Shown piece after piece: positions 35,355 through 47,376 of a stretch of 64,000 nucleotides of DNA. The position numbers and the translations under genes are program-made. Numbering within the stretch: the stretch's first letter is position 1; each line of letters opens with the position of its first letter. Origin of the DNA: Siphonodentalium dalli (lineage: Eukaryota; Mollusca; Scaphopoda; Gadilida; Siphonodentaliidae); NCBI GenBank assembly GCA_032622095.1, contig CP136066.1:148333559-148397558 (forward strand), read 5' to 3'. The notes beneath the pieces were generated by a model. That model did no database searches. It was not told where the DNA came from and saw only the letters and a program-made list of their open reading frames with translations.

Positions 35355-37271
35355 TAGTTCTGATAAAGGCCCTTCCACACGGCGTTGCCGCGAGTATCGC
35401 GCTTTTTGCTGCGTCAACTGCGTTTAAATGGCGACGCGTTTTCTGAGGTTTCTTTCATATGTTTCCGTTGATATCATGGTTTCATTGTTATTCGCGTATT
35501 TTTGTTTAAAAGTGACTGAATGGTGAAGCGATGCACAACCGCAGTCCAAAACTGACCTATAGACTGAAACTGCTGTGCTTCCTGTGTCTTCGTTATTCTG
35601 TTGACTGGCGCGGGCCACAGTGAAAACACACATATAAAGAGAATACACAATGGTAAGCAGTGAATTAGTTTATTTCGTGCTATTTTCAGCCCACAATGAA
35701 CTGAAATGGCGATTGTGCGTCGTTTTGTTCGTATCTGTTCGGTGTGGGATTGCGAACATATAAAGAGCGTTCAGGTAGTTGTTTGTCCTGATAAGGTAAA
35801 GATAAAGAGCGTTAATCGTATGGGTTATGTTCGGATTTGACGTCGTAACGCCAAAAACACGACGTCGTATAGTGACGGATCCATACCATGTTAGCCGGAG
35901 TCCCGAATGCATATCGGTGCCATATTTAATCGCAATCGGTGCATGCAGAAACGTAGACGGCTACGAGGAACATACTTATATACAGAGAGACAGAGCGTCA
36001 GAGACACACATTCGCATTTATAGATTAGATTAGAGATTATATATATGTATGGTCAACTATAATATGTAGGATATATAACGATTAATTCAATCGAACGCAC
36101 GGAGCTAAGGATTAGTATTAAAAAAGTCGATCAATCGTCAAAGTCAGTCGTAGAATCTACACACATCAGTATGAAATAATATTATGTTAGACAGATGTGT
36201 AATTGGGGCTAGGGATAATGTTCAATCGTTGACCATGTGAACATCTAGTTTAATCAGAACTCGTGTGTGCGTTGCCGACTAGTTAATTCGTCGTGTCGGC
36301 CCCTAGCTCTACACCAGCCTCCCAATCCTACCACCGATATGTCAGGATTAAAGATGGATTATCTCTTTAAATAACAATTTTTAAATAACAATTTTTAAAT
36401 AGTTTCCTGGGTATGAAATAATACGTTTGAGTTGGAAATACCTACCTGGAAACGATTCTATCAATTAATATTGATTTTATTTCGAATATTATATTATAAA
36501 ATGAGATGATTAAATGGGACACGATATTGCTCTATTTTTATAACAGACCATTCAGGCGATATCATATATCAATAGAGATAATTGTGGTGTTCCCAAAGCT
36601 AAATGCTCTGGACGTCAAATATCACAGATTCATTGTTTGTATTGTTTTATCACATAGTTATATATACGGGATAATGAGTCTATAATTAACGTTTATTTGT
36701 GACAGAATTACAAAATAACATTTCTGGTCTCTGTTAACAGTAACCACTATTGTTGTAGCTAAACAACCACACGTTTTTAGACCAGAAAATATTTGAAATA
36801 CAATCAATATTAATCGATAGAAGCATTTGCGGACAGGGGTCTTTGAGTCATATCTAATATTTTACACCCCGGTAACCCGGTAACTATATAACGCAAGTTT
36901 ACAAAGAGATAGACCATCTTTAATGGATGAGCTATGGGACATTCGTAAACTAGATGGTCGATGCCGCTGGATGGAAGGACAAAATAAAAACATTTAAAAA
37001 TAATATTTTCGGGTGCAAAATTGACAGCTCTCATCTTTATGCCACCCCAAATATCCATATGAAGTTTGGTGACAATCCGATGAGGTGCGACTTTTTGGGT
37101 GTGCAGAAGGTTTTAATCATGCAAAGAATAATATCCATTTTCAAGTCCTATTACTCAATACGGATCGTAACTCTGGGGAAAAAAATCAATGGACAAAACA
37201 CGTAGTTTGTTGCCCCCATCATGTTGGTTCATCAACATTGCGAATATCATTAAAATCCGACTGACGATGAC
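35355..37271. other. Intergenic, few recognisable features
   Basis: 35,360-36,060 has higher GC and AAAGAGCGTT motifs shared with family J and with 41.5 kb, so it is probably an old mobile element. A family-G fragment lies at 36955-37130. No supported gene. Confidence 0.4.
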
Positions 37272-39045
37272 CATTGTAAGATGTTAACGTGGTATGGCAG
37301 GGGATAATAACTGGATGCTTTAATAATGTTTATACGTTGTAAGATGTTAACGTGGTACGGCAGGGGATAATAACTGTATGCTTTAATAATGTTTATACAT
37401 TGTAAGATGTTAATGTGGTATGGCAAGGGATAATAACTGTATGCTTTAATAATGTTTATACGTTGTAAGATGTTAATGTGGTATGGCAAGGGATAATAAC
37501 TGTATGCTTTAATAATGTTTATACATTGTAAGATGTTAATGTGGTATGGCAAGGGATAATAACTGTATGCTTTAATAATGTTTATACATTGTAAGATGTT
37601 AATGTGGTATGGCAAGGGATAATAACTGTATGCTTTAATAATGTTTATACATTGTAAGATGTTAATGTGGTATGACAGGGGGTAAAAACTGTATGCTTTA
37701 ATAATGTTTATACATTGTAAGATGTTAATGTGGTATGGGAAGGGATAATAACTGTATGCTTTAATAATGTTTATACGTTGTAAGATGTTAACGTGGTATG
37801 GCAGGGGATAATAACTGTATGCTTTAATAATGTTTATACATTGTAAGATGTTAATGTGGTATGACAGGGGGTAAAAACTGTATGCTTTAATAATGTTTAT
37901 ACATTGTAAGATGTTAATGTGGTATGGCAAGGGATAATAACTGTATGCTTTAATAATGTTTATACGTTGTAAGATGTTAACGTGGTATGGCAGGGGATAA
38001 TAACTGTATGCTTTAATAATGTTTATACATTGTAAGATGTTAATGTGGTATGACAGGGGGTAAAAACTGTATGCTTTAATAATGTTTATACATTGTAAGA
38101 TGTTAATGTGGTATGGAAGGGGATAACAACTGTATGCTTTAATAATGTTTATACGTTGTAAGATGTTAACGTGGTATGGCAGGGGATAATAACTGTATGC
38201 TTTAATAATGTTTATACATTGTAAGATGTTAATGTGGTATGGCAGGGGATAATAACTGTATGCTTTAATAATGTTTATACGTTGTAAGTACGACAGGGGA
38301 TAATAACTATGCTTTAACAATGTTTATACATTGTAAGATGTTAACGTGGTATGGCAGGGGATAACAACTGTATGCTTTAATAATGTTATACGTTGTAAGA
38401 TGTTAATGTGGTATGGCAGGGGATAATAACTGTATGCTTTAATAATGTTTATACATTGTAAGATGTTAATGTGGTATGGCAAGGGATAATAACTGTATGC
38501 TTTAATAATGTTTATACATTGTAAGATGTTAACGTGGTATGGCAAGGGATAATAACTGTATGCTTTAATAATGTTTATACATTGTAAGATGTTAATGTGG
38601 TATGTCAAGGGATAATAACTGTATGCTTTAATAATGTTTATATGTTGTAAGATGTTAATGTGGTATGGCAGGGGATAATAACTGTATGCTTTAATAATGT
38701 TTATACCTTGGAAGATGTTAACGTGGTATGGCAAGGGATAATAACTGTATGCTTTAATGTTTATACGTTGTAAGATGTTAATGTGGTATGGCAGGGGATA
38801 ATAACTGGATGCTTTAATAGTGTTTATACATTGTAAGATGTTAACGTGGTACGACAGGGGATAATAACTGAATGCTTTAATAATGTTTATACGTTGTAAG
38901 ATGTTAACGTGGTACGACAGGGGATAATAACTGTATGCTTTAATAATGTTTATACGTTGTAAGATGTTAACGTGGTACGACAGGGGGTAATAACCGTATG
39001 CTTTAATAATGTTTATACGTTGTAAGATGTTAATGTGTTATGACA
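37272..39045. repeat. Minisatellite: about 28 copies of a 63-bp unit
   Basis: The unit holds TTGTAAGATGTTAATGTGGT, ATGGCAAGGGATAATAACTG and TATGCTTTAATAATGTTTAT. Most copies differ by only a few bases; a few are shortened (near 38281 and 38751), which interrupts the register. Because 63 is divisible by three and one minus-strand frame of the unit lacks stops, frames of 356 and 136 codons appear with a 21-residue period (for example NILQCINIIKAYSYYPLPYH). I regard these as by-products of the repeat. Confidence 0.9.
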
Positions 39046-39206
39046 TGAGATGTAGCGAGAGTGGAATGTTTTTTGTGGGTGAATTGCCGAATAGTATACT
39101 TGTTGCATATACTTCAATCTGATGCATAGTTTTTGTCCACTATTTTCACAATGTGGAATGATTTAATATATTAGTTTGTATTTCGAGATATATATCAATA
39201 CTAGAA

Positions 39207-40110
39207 GGTGACCCGACTTCATCCGGGCTTTGACCTTGAATTGTCCTTTTTGAAGGTCAAGGTCAAGTGGGGTCACGATTTGACCAGTCCAAAATACTCA
39301 GTGGACAAAAGCAACCCTATGTATCAAATTTCGTGGAAATCCCATCAAAATTCGCGATTTGACCTTGAATTGACCCGATTTCAAGGTCAATGTCTCGTCG
39401 CACGGGCAAACGAATAGGCTTATGAGACTCCCCATACGAAAGTATCCCTAGACACTAATTTTCATCGAAATCCCGTGATATTCGGGCATTTGACCTTGAA
39501 ATGACCCGATTTCAAGGTCAAGGTTACGTCGCACGGCAAATTAAGAGGTTTATGCCACAACCCGGCCGAAGGTACCCCCACATACCAAGTTTCATCGAAA
39601 TCCCGTGATATTCGGGCGTTTGACCTTGAAATTACCCGTCGAAATCCCATCAAAATTTGTGATTTTACCTTGAATTGACCCGATTTCAAGGTCACGTCGT
39701 ACGGGCAAATGAATATGCTTATGAGACTCCCCATACGAAAGCACCCCCACATACCAAGTTTCATCGAAATCCCGTGATATTCGGGCGTTTGACCTTGAAA
39801 TGACCCGATTTCAAGGTCAAGATAACGTCGCACGGGCAAATTAATAGGTTGATGCCACTCCCCGGCCGAAGGTATCCCCACATACCAAGTTTCATCGAAA
39901 TCCCGTGATATTCGGGCGTTTGACCTTGAAATTACCCGACTTCAAGGTCAAGGTCACGTCGCACGGGCAAATTAATAGGCCCATGCCATTCCTCGGCCGA
40001 AAATACCCCCACATACCAAGTTTCATCGAATTCGGCTCGGCCGTTTTCGAGTCCATCGATTACAGACAGACAGACACACAGACAGATCTTCCAAAATATA
40101 TAATAGACTA
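39207..40110 (+). repeat. GGTCA-rich interspersed element (family K), unit 1
   Basis: Begins AAGGTGACCCGACTTCATCC, has repeated TTGACCTTGAATTGACC and TCAAGGTCA blocks and CATACCAAGTTTCATCGAAA, and ends with a CAGACAGA stretch, CTTCCAAAATATATAATAGA. A well-known type of bivalve repeat; its transposon class is not clear to me. Confidence 0.75.
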
Positions 40111-40790
40111 GCAGGTTAGCCCGCCACTGGCGTGGTTCGTCTCATGGCTTTGTTCAAAAAAAGCAATTGCAACAGCTTTCGAGACACGTGTGTTGCACAT
40201 AGGTGTAAAATTTCGTCGAAATCGGAGTTTTATACGATTTGACCTTGAATTGATCATTTTCAAGGTCAAGGTCAGGTCTGGGTCACAATTTGACCCGTCC
40301 GTGACACTTCCCGCACAAAAGTACCCATAGGTAGCAAGTTTTAGCTCAATCGGTTCGAGTCTATAAAGGACATGCACATATAGATCATTTGTGGGTACCC
40401 GTTTGAAGGTCAAGGTCACCTCGCGCGGAAAAACTGACCCGATAAAAATCTCCCCCGTTCCTTGGAACCCCTAAGTACGAAATTAAGTACGAAATTTCGT
40501 CTCGAGACGGTCAATGGAGCCGTATTTATACTCGTCGTGTATATATACGCTCTTTCTCAACGACACTGCGGATACGAACGCTCTTTAACTATCAACGCGA
40601 TTAACTCCACCGTGCCGTTTGTTGTGACTGGGAGTGAAGAACGGGTGCTGGGAGCTTCTCCAAAACGCCGCGACGACCATTCCCGTGGCTTTTACCCTTA
40701 TATAGGAAGTTTGAGGTCAATCGGTCGAGCCGTTTTCGAGTCTATAAAGGACAGACACATATACGGAAGTATCAAATTATATAGTAGACT
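40111..40790 (+). repeat. GGTCA-rich element (family K), unit 2
   Basis: Starts right after unit 1 with TAGCAGGTTAGCCCGCCACT, ends ACGGAAGTATCAAATTATAT and AGTAGACTAG. Same kind of end as unit 1, different left half. Carries ACGAACGCTCTTTAACTATC. Confidence 0.65.
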
Positions 40791-40799
40791 AGCAGGTTA

Positions 40800-41073
40800 G
40801 CCCGCCACCGGCGGCGTTTGTCCGAAACATGACATTTTAATATTAATTTAATGTGTTTTAAATGTAATATATATTTTTTCTGAATTTTTTCAGAAACATA
40901 ACAGAAACATGACATTTTTTTAATTATTTTGTTTTTATTTAGATTTTTTTAAATTTTTATATTAATTTAAATTTTTTAAAATTTAATTTATGTATTTTTT
41001 TAAAATTTTAATATTGAATTCTTTTTTAAAATATATTTTTATTTTTTTTTATCTGGCGGAAAAATCCGATGAA
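40800..41073. repeat. AT-rich low-complexity stretch
   Basis: Nearly all A and T with runs of T and TTTAAAATTT motifs; begins with GCAGGTTAGCCCGCCACCGG, the start of another K unit. No coding content. Confidence 0.6.
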
Positions 41074-41290
41074 TCCCCCTTCCTAGGAACGACTTTCAAT
41101 GAGTATATTCATGGTACCCGTCCTAAACATTTCGAGCGATAACGTTTTGTTGATTCCCGTCGTGAAATCTCTCTGCATAATATTTCGAGCGGGTCAATGA
41201 AATCCCCCTTCCTAGGAACGACTTTCAATGAGTTAATTCATGGTACCCGTCCTAAACATTTCGAGCGATAACGTTTTGTTGAATCCCGTA
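41074..41290 (+). repeat. Two tandem copies of a ~127-bp segment
   Basis: AATCCCCCTTCCTAGGAACG ... AGCGATAACGTTTTGTTGA occurs at 41074 and again at 41201 with few differences. Confidence 0.7.
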
Positions 41291-41377
41291 ACGTTTTGTT
41301 GAATTGTAAACATGTCCCCCGTTCTTTGGAACGACAGGCAATCTCTCTGCATAATATTTCGAGCTATTTCGAGCGAT

Positions 41378-41890
41378 AACGTTTTGTTGAATTGTAAACA
41401 TGTCCCCCGTTCTCAGACTCCCGTCATACAGATAAGTAGAGTTATGCCTCTTGGATCTGAATAGATAGCGAAAACACGCTCTGTATATAAACACTGCGGG
41501 AAACGAACGCTCTTTATATATCAATGCTATTAACCCCGAAGTGCCGATTGCGGTGATTTGGGATTGGAGAAACGGTGCTCTGAGCTTCTCCAAAACTCGA
41601 CCACGGCCGTGTCGGTGGGATTAACGTTTTGTTGGATAACGTTTTGTTGAATTGTAAACATGTCCCCCGTTCTCAGACTCCCGTCATACAGATAAGTAGA
41701 GTTATGCCTCTTGGATCTGAATAGATAGCGAAAACACGCTCTTTATATAAACACTGCGGGAAACGAACGCTCTTTATATATCAACGCTATTAACCCCGAT
41801 GTGCCGATTGCGGTGATTTGGGATTGGAGAAACGGTGCTCTGAGCTTCTCCAAAACGCGACCACAGCCGGTGTCGGTGGGATTTTACACT
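41378..41890 (+). repeat. Two tandem copies of a ~259-bp segment
   Basis: TAACGTTTTGTTGAATTGTA ... GAACGCTCTTTATATATCAA ... GGTGCTCTGAGCTTCTCCAA at 41378 and 41637, very similar, so the duplication is recent. Confidence 0.75.
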
Positions 41891-41950
41891 TAAATACGAA
41901 GTTTGAGCTCAATCTGAACACGCGTTTTGGATTCCATGAAGTACACATAT

Positions 41951-41981
<31 letters not shown>

Positions 41982-42007
41982 CGGAAGTCTCAAATTATAT
42001 AGTAGAC

Positions 42008-42609
42008 TAGAAGGTGACCCGACTTCGTCCGGGCTTTGACCTTGAATTGTCCATTTTGAAGGTCAAGGTCAAGTGGGGGTCACGATTTGACCAGTCCAAA
42101 ACACTGCCGGACAAAAGTACCCGACAAACGTGCCCGTCGAAATCCATCCGGTTTTACCCGATTTGACCTTGAATTGAGCATTTTGAAGGTCAAGGTCAGG
42201 TCGGGGTCACGACTCGACCGCCCAAAACACTCAGTGGACAAAAGTAACCCCACGTATCAAATTTACCCGTCGAAATCCCATCAAAATTCGCGATTTGACC
42301 TTGAATTGACCGATTTCAAGGTCAAGGTCACGTCGCACGGGCAAATGAATAGGCTTATGAGACTCCCCATACGAAAGTACCCCCACATACCAAGTTTCAT
42401 CGAAATCCCGTGATATTCGGGCGTTTGACCTTGAAATGACCCGATTTCAAGGTCAAGGTCACGTCGCACGGGAAAATTGATAGGTTTATGCCACTCCCCG
42501 GCCGAACATACCCCCACATACCAAGTTTCATCGAAATAGGGTCGGCCGTTTTCGAGTTCATCGATTACACACACACACACAAACAGATCTTCCAAAATAT
42601 ATAATAGAC
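42008..42609 (+). repeat. GGTCA-rich element (family K), unit 3
   Basis: AGAAGGTGACCCGACTTCGT start, four TTGACCTTGAA blocks, ACACACAAACAGATCTTCC and TATATAATAGACTAG end. Confidence 0.75.
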
Positions 42610-43140
42610 TAGAAGGTGACCCGACTTCGTCCGGGCTTTGACCTTGAATTGTCCAATTTGAATGTCAAGGTCAAGTGGGGTCACGATTTGACCAGTCCAA
42701 AACACTGCCCGGACAAAAGTACCCGACAAACGTGCCCGTTGAAATCCATCCGGTTTTACCCGATTTGACCTTGAATTGATCATTTTGAAGGTCAACTTCG
42801 TCGAAATCCCATCAAAATTGGCGATTTGACCTTGAATTGACCCGATTTCAAAGCCAAGGTCACGTCGCACGGGCAAATGAATATGCTTATGAGACGAAAA
42901 GTACCCCCACATACCAAGTTTCATCGAAATCCCGTGATATTCGGGCGTTTGACCTTGAAATGACCCGAATTCAAGGTCACGTCGCACGGGCAAATTAATA
43001 GGCCCATGTCACCCCCCCCGGCCGAAATACCTCCACATACCAAGTTTCATCGAAATCGGCTCAGCCGTTTTCGAGTTCATCGATTACAGACAGACACGCA
43101 CATACACACACACACAGATCTTCCAAAACATATAATAGGC
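42610..43140 (+). repeat. GGTCA-rich element (family K), unit 4
   Basis: Head-to-tail with unit 3 and the same start and end; an internal deletion removes part of the GGTCA region. Confidence 0.75.
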
Positions 43141-43450
43141 TAGAAGGTGACCCGACTTCGTCCGACTTCGCTTTGACATTGAATTGACCATTTTGAAGGT
43201 CAAAGTCAGGTGGGGTCACGATTTGACCCGTCCAAAACACTCCCTGGAAACAATTACCACTATGTATCAAATTTCGTCAAAATCCGTCTGGCAGTTTACC
43301 AACACCCAACACCCCAAAAATGGTGGAAATTGGCCCAGCGGATACCGGGAAATCGGCCCAGCGGATACCGAGATACCCTATGTATCAAATTTCGTCTGTA
43401 AAAATCCGCCAGTTTTACCCGATTTGATTTCCACTAAAGTATATAAACGT
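43141..43450 (+). repeat. GGTCA-rich element (family K), unit 5, truncated
   Basis: Starts AGAAGGTGACCCGACTTCGT after unit 4 and loses similarity near 43,440. Two copies of CCAGCGGATACCG lie inside. Confidence 0.65.
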
Positions 43451-43548
43451 GCCTCATATACACACGCTCGTTAATTATCAAGCTTCAACGTAAAGATAAA
43501 TTATCATTGTGTAGTAAATTTTAACTAATTATTTTCTCGCCGTCAAAG

Positions 43549-43660
43549 TTGAACAATGTCGATGTTGTTGGCATTGACGGTTTGGGGCCACCGGTAGATT
43601 CCAACAGCGAAATAGCATTTCAGCTAAATGGATTCTTGGATGAGATTCCAGACCCGCGGG
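43549..43660 (+). CDS. possible exon of an unrecognised gene or transposon
   Basis: Between an AG (CGTCAAAG) and a donor-like GTAAAT the frame reads LNNVDVVGIDGLGPPVDSNS then EIAFQLNGFLDEIPDPRG with no stop. The acidic, Gly/Pro-containing pattern looks coding. It directly follows the GGTCA-rich element array, so it may be a captured gene fragment or part of a mobile element. Family unknown. Confidence 0.3.
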
Positions 43661-43904
43661 GTAAATGTAAACAACTTGAGCCTATGTAAATATACAAAAA
43701 ATAAATCTATCGACAATAGACCTAAGAATATCAGCTGCAACAAAATTTATATATCAGAAATTGTAAATGATTTATTTTGGGATAGATACACGATTCTTAA
43801 TAGCCTGCAAATTGACAATATATATTGTAAATGTTATAATTTTGGGGAAAATACACGATGCGTAATTGCCTGCAAATTGCTTACGTTCGTCAACGTATGA
43901 ATAT

Positions 43905-44145
43905 AGAGTTATCCTCCCTGCATCGCAGTGCTAAATTCCGGCGTGTTAGCACTGCGGATCACGAGATATGAGTTTTGAAGGTCAAGGTGACGCTGCACGG
44001 ACAAATGGACGGGCCCATGTTCGTTCCCGGGTCGAATTACGTGTCCGTACCAAGTTTGGTCGAAATCGGTCCAGCCGTGTTCGAGTCCATCGCGAACGTA
44101 CACACACACAAACACACAGATCTTCCAAAATATATAATAGATAGC
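43905..44145 (+). repeat. GGTCA-rich element (family K), right-end fragment
   Basis: TTTTGAAGGTCAAGGTGACG, CGTACCAAGTTTGGTCGAAA, then ACACACAAACACACAGATCT and CAAAATATATAATAGATAGC. Confidence 0.65.
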
Positions 44146-44280
44146 TGATTATTTATATTCATAATTTCATATATGTACTTTGTCTGAAACAATCATTTAC
44201 ATATTAACAATAATGTGTCTGTCGTTTGACCTACATGTGTATACCATTCATAAAATTATAATAATCAGGCTAATTGCATG

Positions 44281-44789
44281 AAAGGGGGATAGACAATGCC
44301 ATGAATCTCTACTCTGGCTAATGCCCGTAGAGATCATATTCCACTAGTATAAAACCGGAGAACTTTTTGATGTTCAGACCCGTTCTGACAGGGAACGTTA
44401 TAACATTGCACAAACAAGGCAGGGAATATATTTCTTTGTTAATACGTGTTCCTCAATTATCTACTTCACATTTCTGTGACTTTTGTGAGCCAATATCGCA
44501 ATAAACATTGAATTAATTACCCAGGAGAAATTCCATAATGTAAGCAATGCAAAGCAAAATTGCTCACAAAGTCATTTAAATCGTAAATTTCGAGCTGGGA
44601 CATTCACCTACAACGGAGTACATTATTAAGGAACAGGTACCAACTAAGAAATATATTCACCGCAGTATTTTTTCAACTTTATAATGTTCACTGTAAATCT
44701 TCAAAAAGTTCCTAGGATTTGTACTGGTGGATTATGATCTCTACGGGCGATAGCCAGAGAAGATATTCATGGCATGATAGAGAAAGGGT
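44281..44789. mobile_element. TIR element of about 510 bp
   Basis: A left arm of about 60 bp (ATGCCATGAATCTCTACTCT, CCCGTAGAGATCATATTCCA) faces its complement at 44726-44789. The interior has GGAACAGGTACCAACTAAGA, a variant of text at 1202-1222. Target duplication not clear. Confidence 0.6.
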
Positions 44790-45629
44790 GAGCAACAATG
44801 AAAGTGGGATGGATCACCAATAAGAGTGGTACTGAACTGACTATTGGGTCGCAAATCAGAGTTTGCCACCATAAAAGAGTGTTTGGGATTTTGAAGGCTG
44901 AATAAAAATATTGGAGACAATCAAAGAGAGACTAAATACTGGTTGCAAGCCCTATTTTAAGAACTTCCAGTTGATAACATTCAGGAGGTACAATGAAGAG
45001 AGCTTCATATTTCAAAAAGGTTTCAGAATTAGCCCTGAAATTGAGAAATGTACACTCCATTTGTGTCATATATTAATGGAAAGAAATAAAAATCACCCAC
45101 ATTTCCTTCTACCCAATATATTGTGACAATCTCAAAAGCTGCAACAGCTAGGTGTGCTCTGTGGGCTTAAAATGGTTGTTTTAACCTGATTTATACATGC
45201 TTGTTTAAAATTGTTTCATTTGATCTTGCACACAATGGTATACATTTCTCCACCTGCATAAATCTTATGCAAATTGGATTAACCCTGAGCACCATATCCA
45301 CCTGACTGATAACTAAAAATGTGATGATGACTAGTATTGTTTCAATGACATTTAAATTTACTTTTCATAATCAGATTACATGATCGTACAATTTGCATGA
45401 TAATAAGAACAAAAATGGTCATTTTATGTTTTGCAAAGGTAACAAAACAAAATACATCCAAACACAACTGTATACACCAAAGCATAGCTAGAGTTATGAC
45501 TGACTTCCCCAACCAGCCCCTCCTCCCAGGAGTCCCCCCTCCCCAGTCCTCGAATTGTAACAGACAGAGGTGTGAACAATTACCACTGCCCCCCATTTCT
45601 CGAACGGGAATGCAACTGGAAGAAGTATG

Positions 45630-45764
45630 CAGTAATGCCCTAATTAATCAACTGCTTAACCACAGCATAATTATGGGTAACTTTTCAGAACTTTTCAGAA
45701 TTTAGTCGGAAATATGGCTTGTTGCCATTCATCGGAAAGCTCTCGATTAATTAGGCCATTACTG
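45630..45764. mobile_element. Foldback MITE family A, right arm mostly deleted
   Basis: Left arm complete, with an internal 10-bp duplication AACTTTTCAG; then jumps to the last part of the right arm, as in 4998-5125. Right flank TA. Confidence 0.75.
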
Positions 45765-45878
45765 TATTACATTATGAAAACCTAGCAATTATTTTATTTT
45801 CGTGTTTGTAATCAGTCCACATTCTGTAATAGATCATAAAAAGTAACCTGAGAAATAAATTATGAAATATACAGTAAT

Positions 45879-47058
45879 CAGTGTTCACGCTGTCGGTAGC
45901 CAAATTAGCCAATGGCTAATCTTTTTCGAATTTGGCTAATAAAATTTTCATTTGGCTAAACTTTTGGCTAAACTTTTTTTGAACCCAAATGGAGACTGAA
46001 AAGCATGGAGCCAGAAAGCTAATTAATAAAAGCGCTCAATAGATCGACATTCAAGACGAAGTTAGGTGACGAAAGTATTTCATTATTTTCGTACTTATGA
46101 AATATCGTACAAAGGGAAACCCGATCGACAACTCTATCAACCAAGCGATCACAAAGTGATATGCAATCATCTTTAGTTTTCACAAGACGGACATTCAAAG
46201 ACGCATGGACATTAAACCGACCGTGGTTCAATTATGACAATGTGAAGAAAGCAATGTTTTGTGCATTGACGCCGGTATATAAGCAATTTGTTCGTAACAG
46301 GCTGTTTTAATCTGGAGAAAGATTACGTCACTCTGCACGAAGCAGCAAAAGGTCCTTATTAATTTTTACATTTAATCCCCTAATCCCCCATTCAGCCCAT
46401 TGTCTGTCTGGTCACTCAGGCACGCCTACACAATGCATGTTTATGATGACATTGTATTTATGATGGTCGAGGTTTATGAGCACCAAGTGTAAGACAATAG
46501 CTTAATCAGCCAAATGTTCATCACGACAGATATGTTGTGGCTATTTGTCGTCAATACCGATACAGTCAAAATAATATGCATGCTTTTATGACAGATTGTA
46601 ATTTGATAATGGCGTAAATAATATAAGTTATTAGTTTCCAGATGTCACTTAGATATTTTCGCAAGGATAAATATTTAATGATTTAAAAAAAGATATTGAT
46701 ATAAATAAAAAAAATAATGACATTAAAATGGACAATCCCGGGTCCCCCCCCCCCCCCCCCCCCCCCCCCAAATCACTCTTTCACATAAAGATTAATAAAT
46801 TTTTAATAAATTATATATATAAAAATACTTCTAGTTCATCAAAATTATTTAAATTATTGTGTATTTTACCTGTGTCTGGTAGATTTTACGTTTTAGTCAT
46901 TAATTGTGAACCGACCAGAAAACGATGATTTAATTTGGCCAAAGTGTTTTTTAATTTGGCCAAAAAACCTTTGGCTAAAGTTTTTTTCATTTGGCTAATA
47001 AAATTTTCATTTGGCTAAACTTTTGGCTAAAGTATTTTTCGGTCCAGCGTGAACACTG
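45879..47058. mobile_element. hAT-type non-autonomous element, 1,180 bp, inserted in the end of a foldback MITE
   Basis: Ends are CAGTGTTCACGCTG and its reverse complement. The 8-bp ACAGTAAT repeats on both sides (45871-45878, 47059-47066). Repeated TTTGGCTAA motifs lie near both ends as in the copy at 20,111. No transposase frame was seen; the interior holds a run of 26 C. The target is the terminal CAGTAAT of a family-A foldback MITE, whose remainder continues to 47274. Confidence 0.9.
46744..46769. repeat. Run of 26 C inside the second hAT element
   Basis: Homopolymer following AATCCCGGGT. Length is likely unstable between reads and assemblies. Confidence 0.8.
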
Positions 47059-47376
47059 ACAGTAATGTCCTAAGTAATCGACCCCTTAACCACAGCAAAA
47101 ATTTTATGGGTAACTTTTCAGGATTTAGTCGGAAATATAGCTTGTTGCCATTCATCGGAAAGCTCTGTGAGAGCTTTCCGATGAATGGCAACAAGCCATA
47201 TTTCCGACTAAATTCTGAAAAGTTTTCCCATAATTCTGCTGTGGTTAAGGGGTCATTTACTTAGGTCATTACTGTATGTAGCAATGCTACTCCATGTATC
47301 ATAGGACAAAACTATCTATTTTGTCCATACTGGCTCACTGTAGTCTGGAAACATTTTTGGCATGAATCAATATTAA

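Larger units (their letters stand above)
45872..47274. mobile_element. Foldback MITE family A, full palindrome split by a hAT element
   Basis: The first 7 bases (CAGTAAT) lie at 45872, then the hAT element 45879-47058, then the 8-bp duplicated target and the rest of the palindrome to 47274, ending CATTACTG/TA. The turn is AGCTCTGTGAGAGCT. Confidence 0.85.

Noticed and set aside
37250-38734. Two long minus-strand frames (356 and 136 codons) with a 21-residue repeat
   Set aside because: They coincide with the 63-bp minisatellite; one stop-free 63-bp unit explains them, and neither splice signals nor family similarity support a gene.
39462-43474. Many frames of 60-140 codons in the GGTCA-rich array
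   Set aside because: Repeated translations such as PEYHGISMKLGMWG derive from the repeated nucleotide units, read in several frames; no known transposase or reverse transcriptase motif seen.
44911-45126. Plus-strand frame of 71 codons
   Set aside because: No recognisable motif, splice context or repeat relation; could be chance.
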